A stretch of DNA of 64,000 nucleotides. Source: Streptomyces jeddahensis. Its GTDB lineage: Bacteria > Actinomycetota > Actinomycetes > Streptomycetales > Streptomycetaceae. The notes under the pieces are model-generated. The model saw nothing but the letters and a program-made list of their open reading frames with translations, was not told the DNA's origin and ran no database searches. Of this stretch, positions 50,249 to 58,579 are shown piece after piece (within the stretch, counting starts at the first letter, position 1; each line of letters begins with the position of its first letter). The DNA lies in NCBI RefSeq assembly GCF_001642995.1, contig NZ_LOHS01000116.1, forward strand, positions 1 to 64,000. The letters are read 5' to 3'. Both the position numbers and the translations under genes were made by a program.

Positions 50249-50983
50249 CTACGGCCGTGTGCCGTTCGTCGTCGTCCAGCCGTGCTCTTCCACCTGGCCC
50301 CGTAGCCACGCCTCGACCTCCCCGACATGCGCGGCGGCGGCCGCCCGCGCCGCCTCCGGGTCGTGGTCCGCCAGAGCGCGATGGATGCGGGCGTGTTCGC
50401 GGCGTGTGCGCTCGAACGCGCCCTCCTCCTGGTAGCCGCGCCAGACCCGGGCCCGGAAGGTTCGCGAGGACAGCCCTTCGAGGATCGCCGCCATCGTCTC
50501 GTTTCCGGCGGCCGCCACGATGGCCCGGTGGAACGCCAGGTCGTGGAAGAGGATCTCCTCCGGGTCCTCGGTCGCGTTCATCGCCTCGAGGTGCTTCTCC
50601 ACCTCGGCGAGCTGCTCAGGGGTGATCCGCGCGGCCGCCAGCGCGGTCGCCGTCGACTCCAGGACGCGCCGCACCTCAAGGAGCTCGACCAGACGCGGGC
50701 CGCGGGAGAGATCGGCGACGACGCCGAAGGTCTCCAGCAGGTCCCCGGCCTCCAGCTGCGTGACGTAGATGCCGGAGCCGTGCCGGGCCTCCAGCACGCC
50801 GAGCACGGTGAGGGCGCGGATCGCCTCGCGCATCGAGCTGCGCGAGATGCCGAGCTGGGTGGCGAGATCGCGCTCGGTCGGCAGCCGCTGTCCCGGTTCC
50901 AGCCGCCCCTCGCCGATCATCGCCTTGATCTGCTCGATGGCGCGCTGCGTCACGGTGCCCTTCTGTGGGACCGACTCGTCCAC
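50249..50983 (-). CDS. GntR/FadR-family regulator of the fucose operon
   Basis: 244 residues. N-terminal winged helix (PGQRLPTERDLATQLGISRSSMREAIRALTVLGVLEARHGSGIYV, about 30-75) and a C-terminal FCD domain (about 85-230) whose metal ligands include the HDLAFHRAI histidines. GTG start at 50983. Divergent from the L-fuconate dehydratase operon, with a FadR-type palindrome between, so it is most likely the repressor induced by an L-fucose pathway intermediate. Confidence 0.9.
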   Translation of the reverse strand: MDESVPQKGTVTQRAIEQIKAMIGEGRLEPGQRLPTERDLATQLGISRSSMREAIRALTVLGVLEARHGSGIYVTQLEAGDLLETFGVVADLSRGPRLVELLEVRRVLESTATALAAARITPEQLAEVEKHLEAMNATEDPEEILFHDLAFHRAIVAAAGNETMAAILEGLSSRTFRARVWRGYQEEGAFERTRREHARIHRALADHDPEAARAAAAAHVGEVEAWLRGQVEEHGWTTTNGTRP

Positions 50984-51027
50984 GGCACGTCCTTCCGTCG
51001 CCTCGGCCGCCGAGTCTATTCGGGAAT

Positions 51028-51040
51028 GTGGTCAGACCAC
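51028..51040. promoter_or_regulatory. FadR-type operator of the fucose operon
   Basis: GTGGTC-A-GACCAC, a perfect 13-bp palindrome matching the TGGT-n3-ACCA consensus of FCD-type GntR regulators. A similar half-site GTGGTCTGA follows at 51103-51111 before an A+T-rich ATAAATATTC. Both lie between the divergent GntR and fucD starts. Confidence 0.75.
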
Positions 51041-51186
51041 CATGACGGTGAATACCGTCCAAGCAGGGAAAAGTGCGCGCTGAAGTCTGTTGTGATCCTG
51101 AAGTGGTCTGATAAATATTCCGAGCCCCGAACCGCCACTGAACCCCGTACCGCAACAAGCCCGTACCGGAAACCGAAAGGCCATCT

Positions 51187-52542
51187 GTGTCCCCGACCCC
51201 CGCCCGCATCACCGCGGTCGACACCTACGACATCCGCTTTCCCACGTCACGGGAGCTCGATGGGTCCGACGCCATGAACCCGGATCCCGACTACTCGGCG
51301 GCCTACGTGGTCCTCCGCACGGACGCCGGGGACGGGCACGAGGGGCACGGGTTCACCTTCACGATCGGACGGGGCAACGACGTCCAGGTGGCCGCGATCG
51401 ACGCCCTGCGGCCGCATGTGCTCGGGCGTGACGTCGAGGAGCTGTGCGCCGATCCGGGAGTGGTGAGCCGGGACCTGATCGGGGACAGCCAGCTGCGGTG
51501 GCTCGGCCCCGAGAAGGGCCTGATGCACATGGCGATCGGCGCGGTCGTCAACGCCGTCTGGGACCTCGCGGCGAAACGTGCACGGAAGCCGCTGTGGCAG
51601 TTCCTCGCGGACGCGGAGCCCGAGTGGCTCGTCTCGCAGATCGACTTCCGGTACCTGACGGACGCGCTCACGCCCGGCGAGGCGCTGGGACTCCTGCGGC
51701 GCGGCCGGGAGGGCTCCCACGAGCGCGCGGCCGATCTGCTGCGCCGAGGCTTCCCCGCGTACACCACCTCGCCCGGCTGGCTCGGCTACGACGACGAGAA
51801 GCTGACCAGGCTCGCCGCGCAGGCCGTCGCCGACGGCTTCACGCAGATCAAGCTCAAGGTCGGCGCCGATCTCGCCGACGACGTGCGGCGCTGCCGCGTC
51901 GCCCGTTCCGTCGTCGGACCCGGTGTCCGTATGGCCGTCGACGCCAACCAGCGCTGGGACGTGGACGAGGCGATCACCTGGACCCAGGCGCTCGCCGAGT
52001 TCGACCCGTACTGGATCGAGGAACCCACCAGCCCCGACGACGTGCTCGGGCATGCGGCGATCCGCAAGGCCGTCGCGCCGGTCAAGGTCGCCACCGGTGA
52101 GCACGTCCAGAACCGCATCGTCTTCAAGCAGCTGCTGCAGGCCGGCGCGATCGACGTGCTGCAGATCGACGCCGCCCGGGTCGGCGGCGTCAACGAGAAC
52201 CTCGCGATCCTGCTGCTCGCGGCCAAGTTCGGCATGCCAGTCTGCCCGCATGCGGGCGGCGTCGGCCTGTGCGAACTCGTCCAGCACCTGTCGATGTTCG
52301 ACTACGTCGCGCTGTCCGGCACCACCGAGGACCGTGTCATCGAGTACGTCGACCATCTGCACGAGCACTTCCTCGAGCCGGTGGTGATCCGCGAAGGTCA
52401 TTACCAGGCACCCACCGCGCCGGGCTTCTCGGCCGCCATGCGGCCCGAGTCCATCGCGGAGTACACGTACCCGGGCGGGGCCTTCTGGGCCGCCGACCTC
52501 GCTCAGCGGGAGCACGCGCAGCAGAAGGGAACAGCGGCATGA
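51187..52542 (+). CDS. fucD: L-fuconate dehydratase (enolase superfamily)
   Basis: 451 residues. Removes water from L-fuconate to give 2-keto-3-deoxy-L-fuconate. Catalytic KxK in FTQIKLKVG, Mg ligands in AVDANQRWD, WIEEPTSPDD and VATGEH, and the His of CPHAGGVGL. The size and long N-terminal part (LDGSDAMNPDPDYSAAYVVL) are typical of the FucD subgroup. GTG start at 51187 with AAAGG before it. First gene of a five-gene operon; its stop overlaps the next start (ATGA). Confidence 0.92.
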   Translation: MSPTPARITAVDTYDIRFPTSRELDGSDAMNPDPDYSAAYVVLRTDAGDGHEGHGFTFTIGRGNDVQVAAIDALRPHVLGRDVEELCADPGVVSRDLIGDSQLRWLGPEKGLMHMAIGAVVNAVWDLAAKRARKPLWQFLADAEPEWLVSQIDFRYLTDALTPGEALGLLRRGREGSHERAADLLRRGFPAYTTSPGWLGYDDEKLTRLAAQAVADGFTQIKLKVGADLADDVRRCRVARSVVGPGVRMAVDANQRWDVDEAITWTQALAEFDPYWIEEPTSPDDVLGHAAIRKAVAPVKVATGEHVQNRIVFKQLLQAGAIDVLQIDAARVGGVNENLAILLLAAKFGMPVCPHAGGVGLCELVQHLSMFDYVALSGTTEDRVIEYVDHLHEHFLEPVVIREGHYQAPTAPGFSAAMRPESIAEYTYPGGAFWAADLAQREHAQQKGTAA

Positions 52543-53321
52543 CGGACGCCCAGCACTCCCAGGACTTCGGGGGCCTCAAGGTCCTCGTCACCGGCGGCGC
52601 CTCGGGCATCGGCCGGGCGACCGCTGAACTGCTGGCCGCCCGGGGCGCCCAGGTGGCCGTGCTCGACCTGAACCCGGAAGCCCTGAAGGACGGGGACACG
52701 CCCCTCCTCGCGTACCGGGCCGACGTCACCGACGACGCCTCCGTACGCGAGGCCGTCACCGCCGCGGTCGCGGACCTCGGCGGCCTCGACGTCCTGGTTA
52801 ACAACGCGGGCATCGGCGCCCAGGGCACCGTGGAGGACAACGACGACGACGAGTGGCACCGCGTGCTGGACGTCAACGTCGTCGGCATGGTCCGCACCAC
52901 CCGTGCCGCGCTCCCACACCTGCGCGCCTCCGACCGGGCCGCGATCGTCAACACCTGCTCGATCGCCGCCACCGCGGGCCTGCCGCAGCGCGCCCTGTAC
53001 TCGGCCACGAAGGGCGCGGTGTACTCGCTGACCCTCGCCATGGCCGCCGACCACGTACGCGAGGGCATCCGCGTCAACTGCGTGAACCCCGGCACCGCCG
53101 ACACCCCCTGGGTGGGCCGGCTGCTGGACGCCACGGACGACCCGGCCGCCGAGCGCGCCGCCCTGGAGGCGCGCCAGCCCACCGGGCGCCTGGTGTCGGC
53201 GGACGAGGTCGCGGGCGCCATCGCCTACCTGGCGAGCCCGCTCTCCGGCGCCACGACCGGCACGGCGCTCGCCGTCGACGGCGGGATGCAGGGGCTGCGG
53301 CTGCGGCCGGTGGGACAGTGA
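52539..53321 (+). CDS. SDR oxidoreductase, probable 2-keto-3-deoxy-L-fuconate dehydrogenase
   Basis: 260-residue short-chain dehydrogenase. NAD site TGGASGIGRA (about 19-28), NNAG, catalytic Ser in CSIAA, Tyr-x3-Lys as YSATKGA, and VNPGT. In the non-phosphorylating fucose pathway an SDR oxidises 2-keto-3-deoxy-L-fuconate to the 2,4-diketo acid; the operon position supports this role. Overlaps fucD by four bases. Confidence 0.85.
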   Translation: MTDAQHSQDFGGLKVLVTGGASGIGRATAELLAARGAQVAVLDLNPEALKDGDTPLLAYRADVTDDASVREAVTAAVADLGGLDVLVNNAGIGAQGTVEDNDDDEWHRVLDVNVVGMVRTTRAALPHLRASDRAAIVNTCSIAATAGLPQRALYSATKGAVYSLTLAMAADHVREGIRVNCVNPGTADTPWVGRLLDATDDPAAERAALEARQPTGRLVSADEVAGAIAYLASPLSGATTGTALAVDGGMQGLRLRPVGQ

Positions 53322-53326
53322 CCGCC

Positions 53327-54319
53327 ATGCGTACACGCACTCTCGGCCGGAGCACCGTCGAGGTGACGGAGCTGTCGTTCGGCGCGGCGGGCATCGGCAA
53401 CCTGTACGCGGCGGTCGGTGACGAACAGGCGTACGCCGCCGTCGCGGCCGCCTGGGACGCCGGTGTCCGCTACTTCGACACGGCGCCGCACTACGGCCTC
53501 GGCCTGTCCGAACGGCGCCTCGGCGAGGCCCTGCGGGAGCGTCCGCGCCCGGCGTACACCGTGTCCACGAAGGCCGGGCGACTCCTGGAACCCGGCGACG
53601 GCGGAGGGGACGACCTCGCGAACGGCTTCGCCGTGCCCGCGACCCACCGCCGGGTCTGGGACTTCAGCGCCGACGGCGTCCGCCGCTCGCTGGAGGACAG
53701 CCTCACGCGGCTCGGCCTGGACCGGGTCGACGTGGTCTATCTGCACGACCCCGACGACCGCGCCGAACAGGCCTTCCGCGAGGGGTACCCGGCGCTCGAG
53801 AAGCTCCGCTCGGAGGGTGTGATCGGCGCGATCGGCGCCGGCATGAACCAGGCCGAGATGCTGACCCGGTTCGTCCTGGACACGGACGTCGACGCGGTCC
53901 TGTGCGCGGGCCGCTACACGCTCCTCGACCAGCAGGCCCTCACCGCACTGCTCCCGGCCGCCGCCGCGCGCGGCACATCGGTGGTCGTCGGAGGCGTCTT
54001 CAACTCCGGGCTGCTCGCGGACCCGCGCCCGGGAGCCACGTACGACTACGCCGCCGCACCGCCCGCCCTCCTCGACCGGGCGCTACGGCTGAAGCACCTG
54101 GCCGAACGGCACGGCACCACCCTGCGCGCCGCCGCCCTGGCCTTCCCCCTGGCGCACCCGGCCGTCACCAGCGTGCTGGTCGGCACCCGCTCGGCGGCCG
54201 AAGTACGAGACGCGGCAGAGCAGTTCGCGGTGGCCGTGCCCGCAGACTTCTGGGCGGAGCTCCGCGCGGAGCGGCTCCTGCCCGACGACGTTCCGGTACC
54301 CGGAGAGGAGCCGTCATGA
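53327..54319 (+). CDS. Aldo/keto reductase, probable L-fucose 1-dehydrogenase
   Basis: 330-residue AKR barrel. The active-site Asp/Tyr are in FDTAPHYGLGLSE, and a lysine in STKAGRLL. It resembles D-threo-aldose/L-galactose dehydrogenases, which oxidise L-fucose to the lactone with NAD(P). The start may also be the GTG at 53318 (GTGA overlap with the SDR gene); ATG 53327 puts the first beta strand at the usual distance. The stop overlaps the mutarotase start. Confidence 0.87.
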   Translation: MRTRTLGRSTVEVTELSFGAAGIGNLYAAVGDEQAYAAVAAAWDAGVRYFDTAPHYGLGLSERRLGEALRERPRPAYTVSTKAGRLLEPGDGGGDDLANGFAVPATHRRVWDFSADGVRRSLEDSLTRLGLDRVDVVYLHDPDDRAEQAFREGYPALEKLRSEGVIGAIGAGMNQAEMLTRFVLDTDVDAVLCAGRYTLLDQQALTALLPAAAARGTSVVVGGVFNSGLLADPRPGATYDYAAAPPALLDRALRLKHLAERHGTTLRAAALAFPLAHPAVTSVLVGTRSAAEVRDAAEQFAVAVPADFWAELRAERLLPDDVPVPGEEPS

Positions 54320-54627
54320 GGATCGCCCTGCACACCAAGGTCCGCGCCGACCGCATCGAGGAGTACGAGAGGGCGCACCGGGAGGTCCCGGCGGAGCTCA
54401 CGGCCGCGATCCGGGCGGCTGGCGCCACCTCCTGGACGATCTGGCGCAGCGGTACGGACCTGTTCCATGTCCTCGAGTGTGAGGACTACGGGCGCATGCT
54501 CGCCGAGCTGGAGAAACTCCCCGTCAACATCGCCTGGCAGGCCCGCATGGCCGACCTCCTGGACGTCGTCCACGACTATTCGGCCGAGGGCGCGGACGCC
54601 GGCCTGCCCGTCGTATGGGAGCTGTGA
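54316..54627 (+). CDS. L-rhamnose/L-fucose mutarotase
   Basis: 103-residue RhaM-like epimerase that interconverts alpha and beta sugar anomers. Family marks: MRIALHTKVRADRIEEYERAH, SWTIWRSGTDLFHVLECEDY and the WQARMADLLDV end. Overlaps the aldo/keto reductase gene as ATGA. In this operon L-fucose is the likely substrate. Confidence 0.92.
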   Translation: MRIALHTKVRADRIEEYERAHREVPAELTAAIRAAGATSWTIWRSGTDLFHVLECEDYGRMLAELEKLPVNIAWQARMADLLDVVHDYSAEGADAGLPVVWEL

Positions 54628-54635
54628 GGGAAGCC

Positions 54636-55493
54636 ATGGTCGACGGGATAGACCGGATCGTTGACGCGCACCACCACGTGTGGGACCTGTCGGTACGGGA
54701 CCAGGACTGGATCACCGGCCCGGACCTGGCTCCGATCCGGCGCACCTTCGGTGTGCCGGATCTCGAACCCGAAGCGCGCTCGCTCGGTGTGCGGGCCACC
54801 GTCCTCGTACAGACGGTCACTGTCGCGGAGGAGACCCCGGAGTTCCTGGCCCTCGCCGCCGAGAGCGCTCTCATCGGCGGGGTGGTCGGCTGGATCGATC
54901 TCACCCGCCCCGATGTCGCCGACGCGCTCGCCGCCCTGCGGGAGCTCCCGGGCGGGCGGTATCTGGCCGGGATCCGGCACCAGGTGCAGGGCGAGCCGGA
55001 CCCGGAGTGGCTGCTGCGCCCCGACGTACGCCGTGGTCTGGCCGCGGTCGCCGACGCGGGCCTGGTCTACGACCTCGTGGTCCTGCCGCACCAGCTGCCG
55101 GCCTGCGTCAAGGCGGCCGCCGAGCACCCCGGCCTCACCTTCGTCCTCGACCACCTCGGCAAACCGCCCATCGCGTCCGGGGAGCTCGAACCCTGGGCGA
55201 GCCAGGTCCGGGCGCTCGCCGCGCTGCCGAACACCGTCTGCAAGCTGTCCGGGATGGTGACCGAGGCGCACTGGCGCACCTGGACGGTCGAGGATCTGCG
55301 GCCCTACGCCGACACCGTGCTCGACGCCTTCGGACCCGGGCGGCTGATGTTCGGCTCGGACTGGCCGGTCTGCACCCTCGCCGCCTCGTACGCCGAGGTC
55401 ACCCGGGCGGCCGAGGCACTGACGGGATCGCTCGGCGCCGACGAGAGGAATGAGATCTTCGCGGGGACCGCCACCCGCGTCTACCGCCTCTGA
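54636..55493 (+). CDS. Amidohydrolase, probable L-fuconolactonase
   Basis: 285-residue amidohydrolase-2 (TIM-barrel) protein. The N-terminal metal motif is VDAHHHVWDL, then GIRHQVQGEPDPEWL, FVLDHLGKPP and the catalytic Asp in FGSDWPVC. Opens L-fucono-1,5-lactone to L-fuconate, the step between the dehydrogenase and fucD. GAGGGAAG before the ATG at 54636. Last gene of the operon. Confidence 0.9.
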   Translation: MVDGIDRIVDAHHHVWDLSVRDQDWITGPDLAPIRRTFGVPDLEPEARSLGVRATVLVQTVTVAEETPEFLALAAESALIGGVVGWIDLTRPDVADALAALRELPGGRYLAGIRHQVQGEPDPEWLLRPDVRRGLAAVADAGLVYDLVVLPHQLPACVKAAAEHPGLTFVLDHLGKPPIASGELEPWASQVRALAALPNTVCKLSGMVTEAHWRTWTVEDLRPYADTVLDAFGPGRLMFGSDWPVCTLAASYAEVTRAAEALTGSLGADERNEIFAGTATRVYRL

Positions 55494-55500
55494 CGGTCAC

Positions 55501-55620
55501 CACCTCGCCGCCCCTGAGCGGGCAGCGCCCCGAAGGGGCGCGGGCTGTATCGATATGCGGCTCCGCCGCGTGGGCGCGACCAGCCACGACGCCGCCGCAC
55601 CCGAACGACGCCGCAACGTC
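55501..55620. repeat. Common Streptomyces hairpin repeat / terminator
   Basis: GCGCCCC-GAA-GGGGCGC (55525-55541) is a perfect seven-pair hairpin, followed by CGGCTCCGCCGCGTGGGCGC and CCAGCCACGACG. I recognise this combination as a very frequent intergenic repeat in Streptomyces, from memory. It lies between convergent transcripts and can terminate both. Confidence 0.65.
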
Positions 55621-55641
55621 GCGGCACTCCCAGCGGAGCGC

Positions 55642-57069
55642 CTACCGTCGCTGAGCCACCACGTCGAGCCGCGTCGGCGGCAGGAACTCACGGACGTACG
55701 TGCGGTGCCAGCACGCTCCCGTCGTACGCATCTCGCGCCACGTCGTGAAGCGGTACTGGTACAGGCGGGCCCGGATGTACCGCGGCGGGCTGTCCGGCGG
55801 GAACGGCGAGCGGCGCAGCAGCCGGAGCGTCTCCCGGTCGTTCTCCAGGAGCCGCTCCACCAGCGGCCCGAACCAGGATCCCGCGTACGCCGGGGAGATC
55901 CCGGCGAACCACATCAGCCAGTCGAGCCGCAGATGGTACGGCGCGTACTGGCGCGGCCAGCGCCGGGGATCGCTCGGCTTGCCCTTGAACTCGTACTCCC
56001 GCCAGTCGGCGTCCGGGCTCGGCACCTCGTCTGCCGTGCCCTCGATCACCACCTCCTCGCGGATCCGGTTGATGCTGCCGAACGCGCCGTAGGTGTTGAC
56101 CAGGTGGAACGGGTCGAAGGAGTAGTTCATGATCTGGCGTCGTGAGACCAGGTTCCGGGCCGGGCGGTAGCTGAGGACCAGTACCAGAGCCGTTACGGCG
56201 AGCACGACGATCTCGTACCAGAGCGGGGCGGGAGGCAGGGCCGGGGGTGCGGCGACGGGGGAGAAGTCCACCGCTGACAGGGCCACGACGATCGTGATCC
56301 AGTTCAGCCAGGAGAAATTGCCCGACAGCACCAGCCACAGCTGGGTGAGGATCATCAGGCAGGCCGCCGCCGATGCGATCGGCTGCGGGGTGAACAGGAG
56401 CACCGGCACGACTAGTTGCGTGAAGTGGTTCGCCGCCGTCTCGACCCGGTGCAGGGGCTTCGGGAGGTGGTGGAAGAACCAGCTCAGCGGGCCCGGCATG
56501 GGCTGGGTCTCGTGGTGGTAGTCCAGGCAGGTCAGCTTCCGCCAGCAGGGGTCCCCGCGCAGCTTGATCAGCCCGGCGCCGAACTCCACGCGGAAGAGCA
56601 CCCACCGCAGCAGGAACAGCACCAGGACGGGCGGGGCTGTGCGGTCGTTGCCGAGGAACACGGCCAGGAAGCCGACCTCGAGGAGCAGGGACTCCCAGCC
56701 GAAGCCGTACCAGGTCTGGCCGACGTTGACGATCGACAGGTACAGCAGCCACGGGACCAGCCACAGCAGCATCGCGGCCCAGAGGGGGAGCAGGCCGTCG
56801 ACGCCCGCCAGCAGGGCCGCGGAGACCAGGCACCCGGCCCAGGACCAGAGCGCGAAGAACCTGTCCGAATAGTGCAGTTGGAACACGCTCGGCGCGTCGC
56901 GGAACGGCACCCGCGCCACATACCGGGGAACCGGCAGCATGCCCCGCTCCCCGAGCAGGGGACGGAACTGCAGGGCGGCGGTCAGGAACGCGACCAGATA
57001 CACGGCGGCGAGGCCCCGCTGGAAGACCAGCCGGCTCAGCCAGTAGTCGGGTCCGGTGAACCACTCCAC
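55642..57069 (-). CDS. Lipase maturation factor-family membrane protein
   Basis: 475 residues; multi-pass membrane protein related to eukaryotic LMF1. About six hydrophobic segments in the first 340 residues (WLSRLVFQRGLAAVYLVAFL, YLSIVNVGQTWYGFGWESLL), then a soluble C-terminal domain with NYSFDPFHLVNTYGAFGSI and WYGP-like motifs. GTG start at 57069 (AGGG upstream) chosen because LMF proteins begin with this segment. The bacterial role is unknown. Neighbour of a divergent lipoprotein gene. Confidence 0.85.
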   Translation of the reverse strand: MEWFTGPDYWLSRLVFQRGLAAVYLVAFLTAALQFRPLLGERGMLPVPRYVARVPFRDAPSVFQLHYSDRFFALWSWAGCLVSAALLAGVDGLLPLWAAMLLWLVPWLLYLSIVNVGQTWYGFGWESLLLEVGFLAVFLGNDRTAPPVLVLFLLRWVLFRVEFGAGLIKLRGDPCWRKLTCLDYHHETQPMPGPLSWFFHHLPKPLHRVETAANHFTQLVVPVLLFTPQPIASAAACLMILTQLWLVLSGNFSWLNWITIVVALSAVDFSPVAAPPALPPAPLWYEIVVLAVTALVLVLSYRPARNLVSRRQIMNYSFDPFHLVNTYGAFGSINRIREEVVIEGTADEVPSPDADWREYEFKGKPSDPRRWPRQYAPYHLRLDWLMWFAGISPAYAGSWFGPLVERLLENDRETLRLLRRSPFPPDSPPRYIRARLYQYRFTTWREMRTTGACWHRTYVREFLPPTRLDVVAQRR

Positions 57070-57220
57070 GAACCCTATTTTTGCGCCTGAACCGGCGCCG
57101 CTCTCGCGGGGACGGCGCAGGCCGTTCCGTTCACGGTCGGCCCCTCTCGGCTTGCGAGGCAGCCGGGGATCAAACAGACAATTGCCTGCAAATGGCCTAA
57201 CCGAGAGGCGGGAGAACACG

Positions 57221-58456
57221 GTGCGCTCACCCATCAGGAGCCATGCCGCGGCCCTGGCGATATCCGCGGCCCTTCTCGTCGCGGGCGGAGCGGGCCTCAC
57301 CGGCTGCGCGGCCACCGGCAGCGCGAGCGCCGTGGACGGCGAGGACGAGCTCCGGCTGCAGCCCGTGGCCGAAGCGGGTCCGGACCCGTTCACCGACTCC
57401 ACCGCCGCGTCAACGCCGACACCGTCGCCGGCCACCCGCTCACCGGAGCCTCCCACCCCCTCCGGCACCGCGACGTCCGACGTGGAGCGGCTCAGGTCCG
57501 TCGACGGCTCCACGCCGGGGCTGTACGGCGGCACGCTCTCCGAGAGCAGCTGCGACATCGAGAAGCAGATCCGCTTCCTCACCTCCGACCAGGCCAAGGC
57601 CGGCGCCTTCGCCGGCGTGGTGGGCGTCGCCCGGGCCGACGTCCCCACGTATCTGCGCGGACTGACCCCGGTGGTGCTGCGGGCCGACACGCGGGTCACC
57701 AACCACGGCTTCCGGGACGGCCGGGCCACCGGCTTCCAGGCCGTCCTCCAGGCCGGCACCGCCGTCCTCGTCGACGACCGCGGCCTGCCGCGCGTGCGCT
57801 GCGCCTGCGGCAATCCGCTCAAGCCGCCTGCGGCGACCCGGACAGACGCGGCCGTGAAGGGGCAGTCGTGGCGGGGCTACCGGCCCGAGCAGGTCGTGGT
57901 CGTGACCCCCGCGCCGCAGGTCATCGTCGACATCACGATCGTCAACATCGTGAACAACACGTGGATCGAGCGGAGGGCCGGGGACGAGGGGAACCGCGAC
58001 CGCACCGTCCCGCCGCCCGCGACGAGCACCCCCACGCCGAGCCCCACGAGCCCGAGCCCCACGAGCCCGAGCCCCACGAGCCCGAGCCCCACGAGTCCGA
58101 GCCCCAGGACCCCCAGTCCGGAGAGTCCCAGCCCCACCAGCCCGAGCCCCACGGCACCGAGCCCGCAAACCCCGTCCCCGACGGAGCCCACGCGCACCGC
58201 CCCGCCCTCCCCACCCAGCCCTCCGACGGGCTCCCCGGAGGAGCCCCCGCCGTCGCCGCCGACCCCGCCCGAGGACACCGCGTCGCCCCCGGAAGACCTG
58301 CCGCCCGAGCCGCCCCCCGCGCGGGGCACCCAGGACGTACCGGACGGCGGTGTGGTCCCCCTGGAGCCGCTCCTGCCCGAGGACCGCATGGACGCGCTGC
58401 CGGACCTCCGGCAGCACGGTCGAGCCGACAGCCGGCCGGCCACCGTCGACAGCTGA
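57221..58456 (+). CDS. DUF6777 lipoprotein with Ser-Pro-Thr repeat tail
   Basis: 411 residues: lipoprotein signal with lipobox LTGC (Cys29), a Thr/Pro/Ser linker, a DUF6777 domain (about 85-235, with VPTYLRGLTPVVLRADTRV and VRCACGNPL), then a 130-residue tail of SPTSPSP-type repeats ending in a Pro/Glu-rich stretch. In DNA the repeat unit GAGCCCCAC recurs four times or more at about 58031-58100. GTG start with GGGAG eight bases before it. Predicted outside the membrane; function unknown. Divergent from the LMF gene, 151 bases apart. Confidence 0.8.
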   Translation: MRSPIRSHAAALAISAALLVAGGAGLTGCAATGSASAVDGEDELRLQPVAEAGPDPFTDSTAASTPTPSPATRSPEPPTPSGTATSDVERLRSVDGSTPGLYGGTLSESSCDIEKQIRFLTSDQAKAGAFAGVVGVARADVPTYLRGLTPVVLRADTRVTNHGFRDGRATGFQAVLQAGTAVLVDDRGLPRVRCACGNPLKPPAATRTDAAVKGQSWRGYRPEQVVVVTPAPQVIVDITIVNIVNNTWIERRAGDEGNRDRTVPPPATSTPTPSPTSPSPTSPSPTSPSPTSPSPRTPSPESPSPTSPSPTAPSPQTPSPTEPTRTAPPSPPSPPTGSPEEPPPSPPTPPEDTASPPEDLPPEPPPARGTQDVPDGGVVPLEPLLPEDRMDALPDLRQHGRADSRPATVDS

Positions 58457-58579
58457 GCGCCTGCTCAGGGCAGCACGGAGCGAGGGCGGCAGGACGGGAC
58501 GTACGAGGGCGACAGGAACAGCACGGTACGCGAGCGGTAAGAAGTCGAAGAATCAGCCAAGTGGTGGCAAGGTGGCACC

